NCBI GenBank assembly: GCA_964017185.1
Contig: OZ024879.1
Coordinates: 45,264,883-45,328,882 of the forward strand
DNA: 64,000 bases
Source of the DNA: Rugalucina vietnamica
Taxonomy: Eukaryota; Mollusca; Bivalvia; Lucinida; Lucinidae
Reading direction: 5' to 3'
Translations under genes and position numbers: made by a program
Notes under the pieces: generated by a model
Seen by the model: the letters and a program-made list of their open reading frames with translations, nothing else
Databases searched by the model: none
Told to the model about the DNA's origin: nothing
Shown: positions 56,712-63,939 of the stretch, piece after piece
Position numbering within the stretch: position 1 is the stretch's first letter
Layout: every line of letters starts with the position of its first letter

Positions 56712-59018
56712 TATTGTTTTATTTTCCATTTCTTAGTGGACTATCTTACAATGAAGGCATTTTGTAAGTTCTGTAAAGATTTGCTACGTAAGTTTTACAT
56801 AAATAACTGGACAAAGCTGACACGTTGCTGATCTTAGCCAGTGCCCAATTTGTAGCTTAACATTTGCATAAAGATTTATTTCTTGGAACAGTTTTCGTTT
56901 TGGGACGCATGGAAATATATGTAGAAATTCACACGCCACAAGTGGAATGAGGTACCGAAGTGGAGAGGAGTGAAAGCTAGCCAGTTGATCTAGTAGGAAA
57001 CAGCATAGCTTCTTAGACTATTTATAACGGTATTTTATTTCTGTTTTAGGATCTGTTGTATTTCAGTGAAGAAAAAGTGAATGAAACCAACGCTGTCAGG
57101 AATGGATTGCGAGAAACCACCACAGGTCGTGTTTGAGACAGAATCGTCGAAACGCAGCAACAAGCGTTTACTGATTGGGATCATCAGTGGGATCACCTTG
57201 GTCCTCGTCATTGTGGCGGCCATATTGTTGGCCGTCTTTATGGGCGCCAAAGTCACGAAGGACGCTCAGAAAGAGGCCTGGTTAAACTACAAGGATAAAG
57301 ACGGGGAACCAAAATCTGAGCACGTGACTGCTGATGCACGTGAAGAAGACTACACGGTTCCCAACGAAATGCGCGTGATTTACGACTTCGAGCAGGGTTA
57401 TGCTGTTCACAAACTTGAACGAAGCGACGATGATCCGGAAACTGTTGACTACAACGTCTGCTATGTCAGCCATCTTGACCGGCAACACGTGTCATCACCG
57501 GACAAGGTCAAGGACGCCATAACCGACAACGAAATGGAGGTTCCGTCTGACGTAGAATCGGAGGAACTGCACTACAAGACGACAAGGCAGGTGTTTGACC
57601 GAGATCAGCTTTCGCCGCGCGCGAAAGAGATGTGCAAGGACAGCAAGGTGTTTTGGATGGTCAAGTCGACGGGAGATGTTCGTCAAAAACGTGACTGCTA
57701 CGTCATCCGAAGATGTTCTTACTATCTCGTGACTGTGGGAGATAATACATACCTTGTCCGTAAATGCGATTATTATTTATACTGTAATTAACTGAAAATC
57801 GGTCGGAGAAAGCGAGCTACTGTTTTAAACGTCGAAAATTAGAAACGTTCTTTGAGACCAACTTTGTGTGGTCAACAAAGCCAACTTCACACTTGTACAT
57901 ATAAACGATAGAACATGGACATGGACAATTGCCAAACGTAAGATGCTAATGAACAGCCATGTAAATTTGAAAATGACATTAAACGACAGCTTCCAATATT
58001 GAATAATTTGCCTTAAATATTGTTTAAATGCCTCATTCAGCTTAAAATTACCGTATTCATTCTAATTAGTGCACATGCTCCAATAAGCGCACACCCTGGT
58101 CATTTCTGAAAATCATGTGCATAAGCGCACACTACTCGACTTACATATTGGTATGTTATAAAAATTTTACATATAAATTCTGTATTAAATGCACTAAAAC
58201 TTAACATTAGCTGATCAAACACTATTTTACAACACTTAAATGACATGATCTTCCGTATTTTGACATGGAAATTTCAGTATGTATTGTTTTCGTTCCTAGT
58301 GTGTGTTTATTAGAACGGTAATTTGTTACCTTAACTTTAAGTTATTTTGAAAAGTTAAGCGCACTGTGCCCTAATTAGAACGAATACGGTATACAAGTTT
58401 GTCTTTCGTAGATTTGTCAATAGTTCGCAGAAGCTTTCAAATGATTTTTTGAATCCGTTCATGAATAACGCTATTTTGAACTGTATAAATTTTTTGGTAT
58501 TGTACATAACATTTTAATGAATGCTTTACTTGAATTTTATCTACCTATTGTCTTTCCTCGATATACATGTTTACACCAATTGTCTTTCATATAAACACCT
58601 TTTTTCAAATAAAATGAATTTTGAAAATGCTGTTTGTGTATGTTCATTAATAACTTATGCTAACAGGCCTAAGATATTCAGACCACTTACTCTACATTAA
58701 TTTTAACAAATTAAAAACTGATAATTTACAGCAGCTATCTAGCCTTCATTTCTCTCCACTCCGGTACCTCGTTTCACTTCCGCGAGACGGTGTGAAGGTA
58801 TTACGAAACACCGATGGGAAGATCCAGTCTACTGAGAGCTTATCGTCCTTCATGATTTCAGTTGTTCATCGTGGGCATTTAGCATCAAATAAAGCCGACT
58901 TTAATTTAGTTCCGTACATCAAGGGAGACAGACAGACAGACAGACAGACTGACTGACCGACCGACCGACCGGCCGGCCAGCTGACAGACAGACAGACGGA
59001 CGGACGGACGGGCGGACG

Positions 59019-59054
<36 letters not shown>

Positions 59055-61159
59055 TACAGACAGACAGACAGACAGACTGCCTGTCTGTCTGTTAGACGGG
59101 CGGACGGACAGGAAGATAGAGCAGACATACCGATATACATGGGGGAACTGTTAGCTGAGACGCTGTCATCTATGAGCGCAACCCCGACTGTATACAGAGT
59201 TGTTCCCCCTAGACCGTGCAACAGTTGGCCAAGTATTAGAACGTAAAGATAATGTTGCAAATCGCTCTCGCTGCTACAAGATTCCGTGTCGCCTGGAAGA
59301 ACAATAAGACAATGTAATATATGAGCCGCGACGCGAGAAAACTGGTCTTCGGGAGTTCTGACCATGTCTAGCACAAACCAGCCTGTGCAGCTACAGACGA
59401 CGGCTAGAAGCCTGAAATTTCAGATGAAGGAAGAAGAGGAATTGTACTATCCGTGTAGCGAAATCAAAGGCGCTGATCAGCTTCGCAGTTGTTTTCGCAT
59501 AGGCAATAATCCAGTTTTCTCACGATGCGGCTCGTATGATTCAAACTTATTTTAAAAGACAATGAAAAAACTTTATCAAATGTAACAGAAAGTTAAAGCG
59601 TATAACTGAACGTCCACTATATATGGTAAATTATATATTTTTAAGGCATTTTGCTAATACCAGACATTTCTTCAGACTAAACGTCAGTTTGTACAAAGAT
59701 GACATTGATGCCGAAGTTTCTGACTTTCATAATCTGTTATGACCAAGGACAATCCCATTCAATTATGATTTTGACTGGCTGGTGTAGTTCAGTATGAAAC
59801 GGGATGTTCCCGTTTCGCCTACTCCCGTTTCGCCTATGATTTGTCCCATTTTGCCTACTCCCGTTTCGCCTACTCCCATTTCGCCTACACCAGAAATGTT
59901 CACTATTCCCGTTTCGCCTACTCATTCAATATGAATGCATAACCAGAATCGAGTGTCGTTTTTATATATATTCACTGTAAGCATGTAGAACAGAAATAAA
60001 TAATAAGATTTAAAAAAATGTTTGCTGGCAACAAAGTGCATTGAGTAGGCGGAACGGGAATTCATTTAATGTCCAGAGTAGGCGAAACGGGAGTAGGCGA
60101 AATGGGAAAAGGCGAAACGGGAGTAGGCGAAATGGGAGTAGGCGAAATGGGAGTAGGCGAAACGGGACCAAATCTATGAAACTACCCCCGCCCCTAAGTT
60201 TCTAGTCTCGGCAACGAAAGTCTTGTATGGTATACAAGCCTCATTTACAAGGCACGCAGCTTAACCATATACGATCTGTTACTGGCTTAAAAATACCTTC
60301 TGCCCGACATGACAGCTCCACATTTTGCCCCCACTCGTACATTCCGGAAGTGAAGTGAGGTAGCGCCATTACAAATGACCCAATCGCCATGGTAACTGCC
60401 GCCATTGTCAGCCATTTTGCTTTCTGTCTTCCGGAACCCATGAAACTGATGAAAATTCCCAAAATGGCAGCCGAGAGGTCGTATGAACTGGAAATCATGC
60501 CGACGCGTGAGCTAGGGAGCTGGAATCGTCTTTCAACCGATGACGTATTGACGTTGTTAATGCCGTTGACCACAAATCCTGTCGTAAGGGAAGAAATAGG
60601 GTTATTACGAATCGAATTGTGAATAAATGTATCTAACTTTTACTATGAAAATACTGTTCAAAACCTTTTTTATGACTACAAAATAGGGTGCAAGGCTTAC
60701 ACTAACATAACGTCTTAAACTGGTGCGCAATGCAATTTTTAAATCGAAAGAGAAAAAAAGGTAGCAATGATCAGGATATTGAAACTTCGGCTTATGGGCG
60801 GGGAGGTGGGGGGGCGGTAACTACATCAGCGCCTTACCCTGTGCCATTGAGAAGCAACACAAAAACATGAGCAGGGCTTTCGGGTTGTTACATTTCTGTA
60901 AAGCGTCTGGTCGACATTGCCAATATCCACAGCGAGTCTCGACATCATCATCACGGATCTTTTCCTTGTATAAATCTCCGTTGGTAAATTCATTGGCAAT
61001 TTCCGGAGAACTCGGGGGCGTCTCAAACACATCTTTTTCTTTCATCGTGCCGTCAAGCGTCACGTCGTGGCTGTCGTCTGCTGAAAGGGTAAGGGGCACA
61101 AGCTCTTCCTGGTCGCCGTTATCAGGGCGCCGGACCTTCGAAAACTGCTTTTGAATCCC
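36687..61159 (-). CDS. SLCO-B: OATP (SLCO4-like) organic anion transporter
   Basis: Split gene encoding a plasma-membrane OATP/SLCO carrier, paralogue of SLCO-A. Exons on the minus strand, in order: 60838-61159, 60297-60578, 59131-59292, 51558-51660, 50064-50185, 49473-49742, 44556-44754, 38621-38771, 37990-38162, 37329-37393, 36687-36985 (stop). Phases agree at all ten junctions; the sum is 2148 bp. The first in-frame Met within exon 1 (MKEKDVFETP) gives 677 residues, normal for an OATP (about 650-720). An upstream exon adding up to 38 codons plus its own start is possible, since exon 1 has an acceptor-like TTTTCAG at its 5' edge. Hallmarks: 'DPRWVGAWWVGFL', the Kazal-type loop and 12 predicted TMs. 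Intron 3 (about 7.5 kb) houses the plus-strand BRICHOS gene. Confidence 0.93.
37329..37393 (-). CDS. SLCO-B coding exon 10 (65-bp exon, TM11)
   Basis: 65 bp, phase 2 to phase 1. Encodes CIHDSQRTLGLGLKWFIVRL plus LG, matching OATP 'RCV...R.LALG..W...R.LG'. The donor is GTACGT. A palindromic MITE begins 26 bp upstream of the acceptor. Confidence 0.88.
37419..37699. mobile_element. palindromic MITE, copy 11
   Basis: Full length. Begins 26 bp upstream of the SLCO-B exon 10 acceptor. Confidence 0.9.
37990..38162 (-). CDS. SLCO-B coding exon 9 (end of Kazal loop, TM10)
   Basis: 173 bp, phase 0 to phase 2. Encodes VYSDCSCVNQSQGNNVTTVT, VGKCGSGCDKLYIFLPLVFI and ..FTPSPPAVAATLR. Acceptor CTTGCAG, donor AAG|GTATGT. 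Confidence 0.92.
38621..38771 (-). CDS. SLCO-B coding exon 8 (Kazal-like extracellular loop)
   Basis: 151 bp, phase 2 to phase 0. Encodes SSPLPGLTSDCNAACKCHTE, LYEPVCDTVSGVQYFSPCHA and GCQSHDKEGM. This is the Kazal-SLC21 cysteine pattern. Acceptor TTTCAG, donor ATG|GTATGT. Confidence 0.92.
40604..43489 (+). pseudogene. decayed ORF of a transposon-associated protein
   Basis: Three fragments read in order: 40604-40792 ends SEPVIKNKLPLFRRKV; 40829-41032 begins KDGCILFSRLLISCQ and has SQGQLLDTLVQ; 43214-43489 has LNFGWTKQNNIWVPKWTT and IAEYCQELQKCGCIK. The pattern 'I.KNKLPLF / LFSRL.I..Q / GW....W.P.WT......C.EL.KCGC' recalls uncharacterised proteins spread through invertebrate genomes with mobile DNA (from memory, unverified). 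Stops, gaps and the pogo insertion show it is dead. Confidence 0.45.
41650..42993. mobile_element. pogo/Tigger-type non-autonomous element, 1344 bp
   Basis: Ends CAGTCCAACCTGTCTTAAGC / GCTTAAGACAGGTTGGACTG with TA duplications at 41648 and 42994. Extra iterations of GTGCTTGCTTAA near the right end. No transposase frame. Nested inside the 5.2-kb element. Confidence 0.85.
44556..44754 (-). CDS. SLCO-B coding exon 7 (TM8-TM9)
   Basis: 199 bp, phase 1 to phase 2. Encodes GFMAVPGAAGGQFFGGVLCK, KLNLKVKGCIRVAIVCCSL and ..KCDLGNFAGVTTHYNSN. Acceptor ATTTCAG, donor AACAG|GTACCA. The 5.2-kb inverted-repeat element ends about 100 bp beyond the donor. Confidence 0.92.
45257..48278. mobile_element. TTAA-type DNA transposon (piggyBac- or Kolobok-like), 3.0 kb with nested insert
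   Basis: Ends GGATGTTCGCTGC / GCAGCGAACATCC directly flanked by TTAA on both sides (45253-45256, 48279-48282) within a GAGCC MITE. Without the nested 2.1-kb element it is about 0.95 kb and non-coding. Confidence 0.85.
45347..47421. mobile_element. 2.1-kb element with CTGCTCTCACATATACC ends
   Basis: Inverted ends CTGCTCTCACATATACCGAA / TTCGGTATATGTGAGAGCAG, followed by GCATTCG-rich subterminal arms (45380-45640, 47090-47400). The centre has a plus-strand open frame 46132-46578 (148 codons) that I do not recognise. No target duplication seen. Confidence 0.7.
48471..49278. mobile_element. TTTCGTCTAAA-word foldback element
   Basis: Left arm iterates GGACATTTCGTCTAAA about nine times (48475-48650); the right arm is its inverse (49040-49275). 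Flanked by CAATATAACGG / CAATATAACAG (48460-48470, 49279-49289), an 11-bp duplication with one mismatch, in the Mutator-like range. Confidence 0.8.
49473..49742 (-). CDS. SLCO-B coding exon 6 (central loop, TM7-TM8)
   Basis: 270 bp, phase 1-1. Encodes AKHVRETRVSQTHGDDGSMA, LRYLPSAIYQLLKVPPFMFI and GATEGMITSGFATFMPKFIQ, ending ..SMLTG. Acceptor TTTTAG, donor ACGG|GTGAGT. Confidence 0.92.
50064..50185 (-). CDS. SLCO-B coding exon 5 (OATP signature, TM6)
   Basis: 122 bp, phase 2 to phase 1. Encodes VGITPEDPRWVGAWWVGFLV then AAIPISMYGAELP. 'DPRWVGAWWVGFL' fits the OATP signature fully. The acceptor TTACAG and adjoining intron are duplicated about 140 bp upstream in the transcript (50320-50372). 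Confidence 0.93.
50320..50372 (-). repeat. duplicated acceptor region of SLCO-B exon 5
   Basis: CCAACCCTGTAACATTAAAT..GATGAATTCAACTGGGGC repeats 50180-50234, including the acceptor and four exon bases; the intervening 85 bp is palindromic-MITE arm. Confidence 0.8.
50413..50690. mobile_element. palindromic MITE, copy 12
   Basis: Full length. A fragment of its right arm also lies at about 50240-50320 next to the duplicated exon 5 acceptor. Confidence 0.88.
50696..50787 (-). mobile_element. tRNA-like SINE head cut by the 405-bp element
   Basis: Minus strand GTGTCGTGGTAAAGGCCGTG and GGGTTCGATCCGGGGCTC. The element at 50788 interrupts it. Confidence 0.55.
50788..51192. mobile_element. 405-bp element with ~150-bp terminal repeats and 5-bp duplication
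   Basis: Ends CACACTGGTAAACGTAAACG / CGTTTACGTTTACCAGTGTG, inverted and nearly identical over about 150 bp. Exact target duplication ATGAA (50783-50787, 51193-51197). A 5-bp duplication with CAC ends is Transib-like. Inserted into a minus-strand SINE head. Confidence 0.85.
51558..51660 (-). CDS. SLCO-B coding exon 4 (TM5)
   Basis: 103 bp, phase 1 to phase 2. Encodes ILYAFATLGPAMGYIIGGQF and LDIYVDFDQIATHE. Acceptor TTTTTTCAG, donor GA|GTACGT. It follows the 7.5-kb intron that contains the BRICHOS gene. Confidence 0.9.
51846..51935. repeat. ACAGAATAGCCC hairpin repeat, copy 2
   Basis: A 65-bp nearly perfect hairpin CAAACAGAATAGCCCCAGAT and its complement around CCGCGTTCTGCGG, followed by TGCCCCACAAAAGGGACGCC as in copy 1. 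Confidence 0.8.
52103..53555. mobile_element. palindromic MITE, copy 13, split by a TAA-flanked element
   Basis: Left part ends in the central GCGGTCCTAA; the right part resumes TAATGAGTACTGACAATC after 53434. Confidence 0.85.
52256..53434. mobile_element. GATACGATC-word foldback element with TAA duplication
   Basis: Ends TGCGGCTTTCACACTAGAGC and inverse of TGCAGCTTTCACACTTATCA, TAA on both sides (Harbinger-like 3-bp site). The interior is degenerate GATACGATCTG / CGTAACAGATCG words in opposite orientation on the two arms. Confidence 0.8.
53574..54297 (-). repeat. ~710-bp dispersed repeat, copy 2
   Basis: Reverse complement of 9756-10464. The same frame is present with a stop at the position of a Gln codon in copy 1. 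Confidence 0.85.
54875..55111 (+). mobile_element. GAGCC MITE, copy 28
   Basis: Full length; core arms differ by one base; flanks AAAT and AAAA. Confidence 0.88.
55370..55582 (-). mobile_element. GAGCC MITE, copy 29 (degenerate)
   Basis: Second end type on the left; the core lacks its loop and the right end has decayed to TTTTCTCATGATAAC. Confidence 0.75.
55741..55978 (-). mobile_element. GAGCC MITE, copy 30
   Basis: Full length, GATT target duplication. Only about 20 bp from the next copy, in the opposite orientation. Confidence 0.9.
55998..56232 (+). mobile_element. GAGCC MITE, copy 31 (mixed ends)
   Basis: Left end GCCGCCGCATG type, right end CATGCACAGGCTC type; ATAT target duplication. 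It is the last repeat before the BRICHOS promoter, about 290 bp away. Confidence 0.9.
56518..56524 (+). promoter_or_regulatory. TATA box of the BRICHOS gene
   Basis: TATAAAA, preceded by 'gaaaag' and followed about 25-30 bp later by a purine-rich leader, so transcription probably starts near 56548. It is the only TATA box in good register with the splice donor at 56628. Confidence 0.55.
56548..56627 (+). other. 5' UTR exon of the BRICHOS gene
   Basis: Purine-rich, no ATG-led long frame; ends GAAAAAG|GTAAGA, a consensus donor. The matching acceptor is CTGTTTTAG at 57041-57049, so exon 2 starts at 57050 and the ATG lies 31 bp in. The start is inferred from the TATA box; the intron is 422 bp and contains a (TTTA)n run. 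Confidence 0.5.
56668..56713. repeat. (TTTA)n microsatellite in the BRICHOS 5' UTR intron
   Basis: About 11 TTTA units. Confidence 0.9.
57081..57791 (+). CDS. BRICHOS-domain type II membrane proprotein with C-terminal four-Cys beta-hairpin peptide
   Basis: 236 residues in one coding exon. Layout: cytosolic residues 1-29 ending in KRSNKR; a single TM about 30-56 (LLIGIISGITLVLVIVAAIL); linker; BRICHOS domain about 94-193 with NEMRVIYDFEQGYAVHKL, the conserved cysteine pair Cys127 and Cys185, and YNVCYVSHLDRQHVSSPDKV; then RQKR (201-204), a furin-type site; then a 32-residue tail with Cys206, 212, 229 and 235. The tail spacing C-x5-C-x16-C-x5-C is mirror-symmetric about VGDNT, so bridges 206-235 and 212-229 would lock a two-strand hairpin rich in Y, V and L. 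In BRICHOS families the domain chaperones a beta-prone C-terminal client during secretion; annelid members release antimicrobial hairpins. Net charge of the tail is only about +1, so antimicrobial action is not assured. Another role as a secreted or matrix peptide is possible. The ATG has MKPTLSGM in context; Met8 is an alternative. Confidence 0.88.
   Translation: MKPTLSGMDCEKPPQVVFETESSKRSNKRLLIGIISGITLVLVIVAAILLAVFMGAKVTKDAQKEAWLNYKDKDGEPKSEHVTADAREEDYTVPNEMRVIYDFEQGYAVHKLERSDDDPETVDYNVCYVSHLDRQHVSSPDKVKDAITDNEMEVPSDVESEELHYKTTRQVFDRDQLSPRAKEMCKDSKVFWMVKSTGDVRQKRDCYVIRRCSYYLVTVGDNTYLVRKCDYYLYCN
57792..58628 (+). terminator. 3' UTR and poly(A) signal of the BRICHOS gene
   Basis: AT-rich stretch after the TAA with no coding pattern or transposon. 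The first good signal in context is AATAAA at 58608-58613, giving a 3' UTR of about 0.8 kb. Earlier cryptic sites cannot be excluded. Confidence 0.45.
58925..59113. repeat. GACA / GACGG / GACC compound satellite
   Basis: Blocks of (GACA)n, (GACC)n, (GGCC)n and (GACGG)n, ending about 15 bp from the SLCO-B exon 3 donor. Confidence 0.95.
59131..59292 (-). CDS. SLCO-B coding exon 3 (TM4 region)
   Basis: 162 bp, phase 1-1. Encodes DTESCSSESDLQHYLYVLIL, GQLLHGLGGTTLYTVGVALI and DDSVSANSSPMYIG. A GAGCC MITE begins 31 bp upstream of the acceptor, and a GACA/GACGG satellite starts about 20 bp past the donor GTATGT. Confidence 0.92.
59323..59533 (-). mobile_element. GAGCC MITE, copy 32 (second end type)
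   Basis: Core has lost one arm (TTCGCAG|TTGTTTTCGC). Starts 31 bp upstream of the SLCO-B exon 3 acceptor. Confidence 0.85.
59801..60174. mobile_element. CCCGTTTCGCCTACT-word foldback element
   Basis: Left arm repeats CCCGTTTCGCCTACT (59808-59925) and the right arm AGTAGGCGAAACGGG (60040-60165). Exact 8-bp target duplication TATGAAAC (59793-59800, 60175-60182). Confidence 0.85.
60297..60578 (-). CDS. SLCO-B coding exon 2 (TM1-TM3)
   Basis: 282 bp, phase 1-1. Encodes FVVNGINNVNTSSVERRFQL, SSRVGMISSSYDLSAAILGI and ..GSFVMALPHFTSGMYEWG, ending SCRAEG. Very close to SLCO-A exon 2. Acceptor ACAG|GATTTG, donor AAG|GTATTT. Confidence 0.93.
60838..61159 (-). CDS. SLCO-B coding exon 1 (cytosolic N-terminus, start of TM1)
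   Basis: 322 bp. Open from GIQKQFSKVRRPDNGDQEEL through KEKDVFETPPSSPEIANEF to CGYWQCRPDALQKCNNPKAL and ..CCFSMAQG. 'CGYWQCRP..LQ..N.PK' parallels the vertebrate SLCO4 N-terminus. An acceptor TTTTCAG stands at 61160-61162. The frame stays open upstream to 61402, but that stretch reads like intron. The true start codon is unresolved. Donor CAGG|GTAAGG. Confidence 0.8.
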
Positions 61160-61688
61160 CTGAAAAGATATAGCTTTAAAATGTATTTTAAAAGGAAGAG
61201 ATTTTGGAAGCCATTGATTTTTTTTTATTTCAAATCGCGACTTATCCATGACATACTTTATCCACCGTAGATACAGTAATAAGTTATGGCTAACCTTACG
61301 GTTTAAACATTCTTTCTCTGTCATGTTGGGACAGAACCAAGGCTTCATATACCTTCTACGTGTCAAATTGGGGATGGTTAAATACATGCATGTTTTGCAC
61401 AAGGACTCAACACGGCTTTTTTTTTTCTTCGACCCAAGGGTGTCTCGCTACAGAGTCCGACCTTTAAATTAGACAGATCAGATCGGCCGATCTGACAAGA
61501 AGCTATATAAAACAGAATACCTTTGTCGAGTGGTCTAGAAGTTGGGCAGCCTACTTTGGCTAATCAGGGCTTATTTTATCAGAAGCATTTACGGTAATCT
61601 TGATATAATTGAGACACAATAAGTAGGCATTTCCTATATTAACAGTCAAAGAAAACTAACGACTTCTTAAATTTCGCACTAAGCTTAT

Positions 61689-61923
61689 GAGCCTGTGCAT
61701 GAGAAAACCAACAATTTGGGTTTCCGACCAGGTCTGACACAAACCGGCCTGTACAGTCACAGAAGATGGTCAGAGGCTTGAAATTTTGTATTTAAGTAGG
61801 AGAGGGATCGTACTATCCGTGTAGCAAAAACAAAGGCGCTGATCAGCTTCGCGGTTACCGCGAAGCTGATCTGCGGCTTTGTTTTTGCCCATGCAAATTG
61901 TTGGTTTTCTCATGCACAGGCTC
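61689..61923 (-). mobile_element. GAGCC MITE, copy 33 (third end type)
   Basis: TTAT target duplication; both ends GAGCCTGTGCATGAG type. Confidence 0.9.
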
Positions 61924-62298
61924 TTATGTTTAATTTGGTGGGACTTGTTTTGACAAAAACTGCATAGAATATCTGAACAACAAACGCACAGAATGCAATA
62001 TTTTGTCAGTTTAAATTTGCACAAGTCTTACATAACATTTGAAATTGGCTAATTGTACGGTTAGCTTTAAACTTTAGGATGATTTGTAATTTGTCTGTCA
62101 TTTTGAAAGGCAAATGGCTTCCTAAGCATTCATGTTATAGGTAAATATATAGGTAATCCTTGGCCACCATCGTATTATTATCTTTTGATACTTAATTAAG
62201 TTGTAATAACATTGTACCATGTTACGAATTCGGGTACAATCCCCATGAATTGAAACCAAAACAAGTGCCAAATAAACTATATACATACAGTCTCAAAA

Positions 62299-62513
62299 CC
62301 AGGCCTCGTGGTTATAAAACTTTTCAAGCTCAGCTCAGCTGAGCATGAAATTTCAACTGCTCATAGATGTTAAAATAGTCAAGATTGCTGGAAGATTAAG
62401 GTTCAAAACTAAAACTCTAGTAAATTGTTGGCATTTTATCATTTATGAGCAGGATAAATTTTAGTCTCAGCTGAGCTGAGCATAGAAAAAGTTTTATAAC
62501 CTCGAGGCCAGGT
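62299..62513. mobile_element. GCTCAGCTGAGC MITE, copy 3
   Basis: Ends CAGGCCTCGTGGTTATAAAA / TTTTATAACCTCGAGGCC; same subterminal GCTCAGCTCAGCTGAGC. Confidence 0.8.
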
Positions 62514-62599
62514 ACAGCACAGGCTCTGACCAGACAGTGAGGATCGCCCAAGAATGAGCGACAATGAATCCATTTCTAGAAACGTAGGTTTTTACTCAG

Positions 62600-62855
62600 A
62601 TATGCTACATCTGGTCCCCGCCCATTCGGGCCTTAAGAAATAGATGAGCTGCTTGTGCTTCCAGGCAAAGCTTATACACTGACTACTGGTTAATCGCTCA
62701 GGTCTGAGCCTGCCCATCAAGTGGTTCAAGTCAAACCATTCATACGTATAAGGTTTTTTTGTGGATGGTTATATTTCAAGCACTTGTTGGATTTCATGAC
62801 ATCCTCATTTTGGGTAAAAGTCCCATAAAATGGAGGCAGCGTCACGACATGGCCT
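62600..62855 (+). mobile_element. SINE-like repeat, copy 4
   Basis: GGTCCCCGCCCATTCGGGCC, GAGCTGCTTGTGCTTCCAGG, GGTTAATCGCTCAGGTCTGA; the tail ends in GGAGGCAGCGTCACGACATG. Confidence 0.6.
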
Positions 62856-63391
62856 TAGCGGTTGCCTGGATCGTAACGCACCAATTGATATTAATAACCA
62901 TTCTTGGCTTGTATTGTTCCCAGATTGAAAGTTTGTAAATTACATGTACATTATGTATGCTAGGCCATCGCTTCGAGCCGTGTGATCTGGGTTGCCCTGA
63001 TTTATGTAGACACGAGATTTCAAGAGATTCGAAAATGATTTTTAACAAGAGATGCGTTGAAAAATTTAAAACATTTATCATATGAATGATTGATATGCAG
63101 TTGTTATCTGTGACATTTTAATTTGCATACTAGCAAGTTGATTTTATACATATTTTAAAGTCTGTTTTATATAAATATACGACGGTGTTTAAACTACATG
63201 TCGTAGGAACAGGTTTCATAATTATTCGACTGAATCAGGCTTAACCTCATTATCTGTGCAAAGTTCAAGTCTTTGGCCTCGTTTGCTTGATAATAAACAA
63301 AGTCATCACTATGTTTGCATAAAAAATATATGCTTTTGGATAAAAAAGGTACCGAGCCAAAAAGGCAGCCTTTCTAGAATCATTGACCATA
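62856..63391. other. AT-rich unique sequence upstream of SLCO-B
   Basis: No exon, repeat or RNA gene recognised. A 5' non-coding exon or promoter of SLCO-B could be here or beyond the window. Confidence 0.5.
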
Positions 63392-63488
63392 CCCAGCAGG
63401 CACATGACGTCAGATCGACGTCGATGCGACGTCATGACGTCGCATCGACGTTGATATGACGTCATTATGACGTCATGTGCCCGCTGGG
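63392..63488. mobile_element. CCCAGCAGGCACATGACGTC palindrome, copy 3
   Basis: 97 bp, complete at both ends; core GATGCGACGTCATGACGTCG. Confidence 0.85.
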
Positions 63489-63649
63489 ACAGTGTCCATG
63501 ATAAATGCTTCCTTGTAACTACTCCCTTCGTTAGCACGCATGTGCATGAGTGCACGCATGTGCATGAGTCCATGCACCGTTGAGGACGGCGTAGTTCAAC
63601 CGTGCAGGTTGATTAGTGCATCTGTAGTCACTGCAACTGAAGCCTCAGT

Positions 63650-63939
63650 ATTGTCCGTGTAATGGTGTAATGTATACCCCCTTAAACCCCACTTTTATAT
63701 AGTAAAACCGTCAGTAAAACTGGGGTACGCAGGGGTATACCTACTTTTCTTATTTTTGCTCCAAAACATAGATTGTGGGTACTCGTTAGAACCGCCTCGT
63801 CAAGGCGGTTCTAACGTGTACCCACAATCTATGTTTTGAGCAAAAATAAGAAAATATCGAAAATTTTCAGCTGAAACTTTTCAATTTACAAAGCTCAAAA
63901 AATCTTTGTTTATTGCGGAATGGGCAAGTTTTCGTAATG
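63650..63939. mobile_element. palindromic MITE, copy 14
   Basis: Full length with a perfect centre; a short duplication GTCAGTAAAAC in the left arm. Confidence 0.88.

Noticed and set aside
61160-61402. Upstream extension of SLCO-B exon 1 to a Met at 61402
   Set aside because: Hydrophilic, intron-like, and a good TTTTCAG acceptor at 61160-61162 separates it from the conserved part; not fully excluded.
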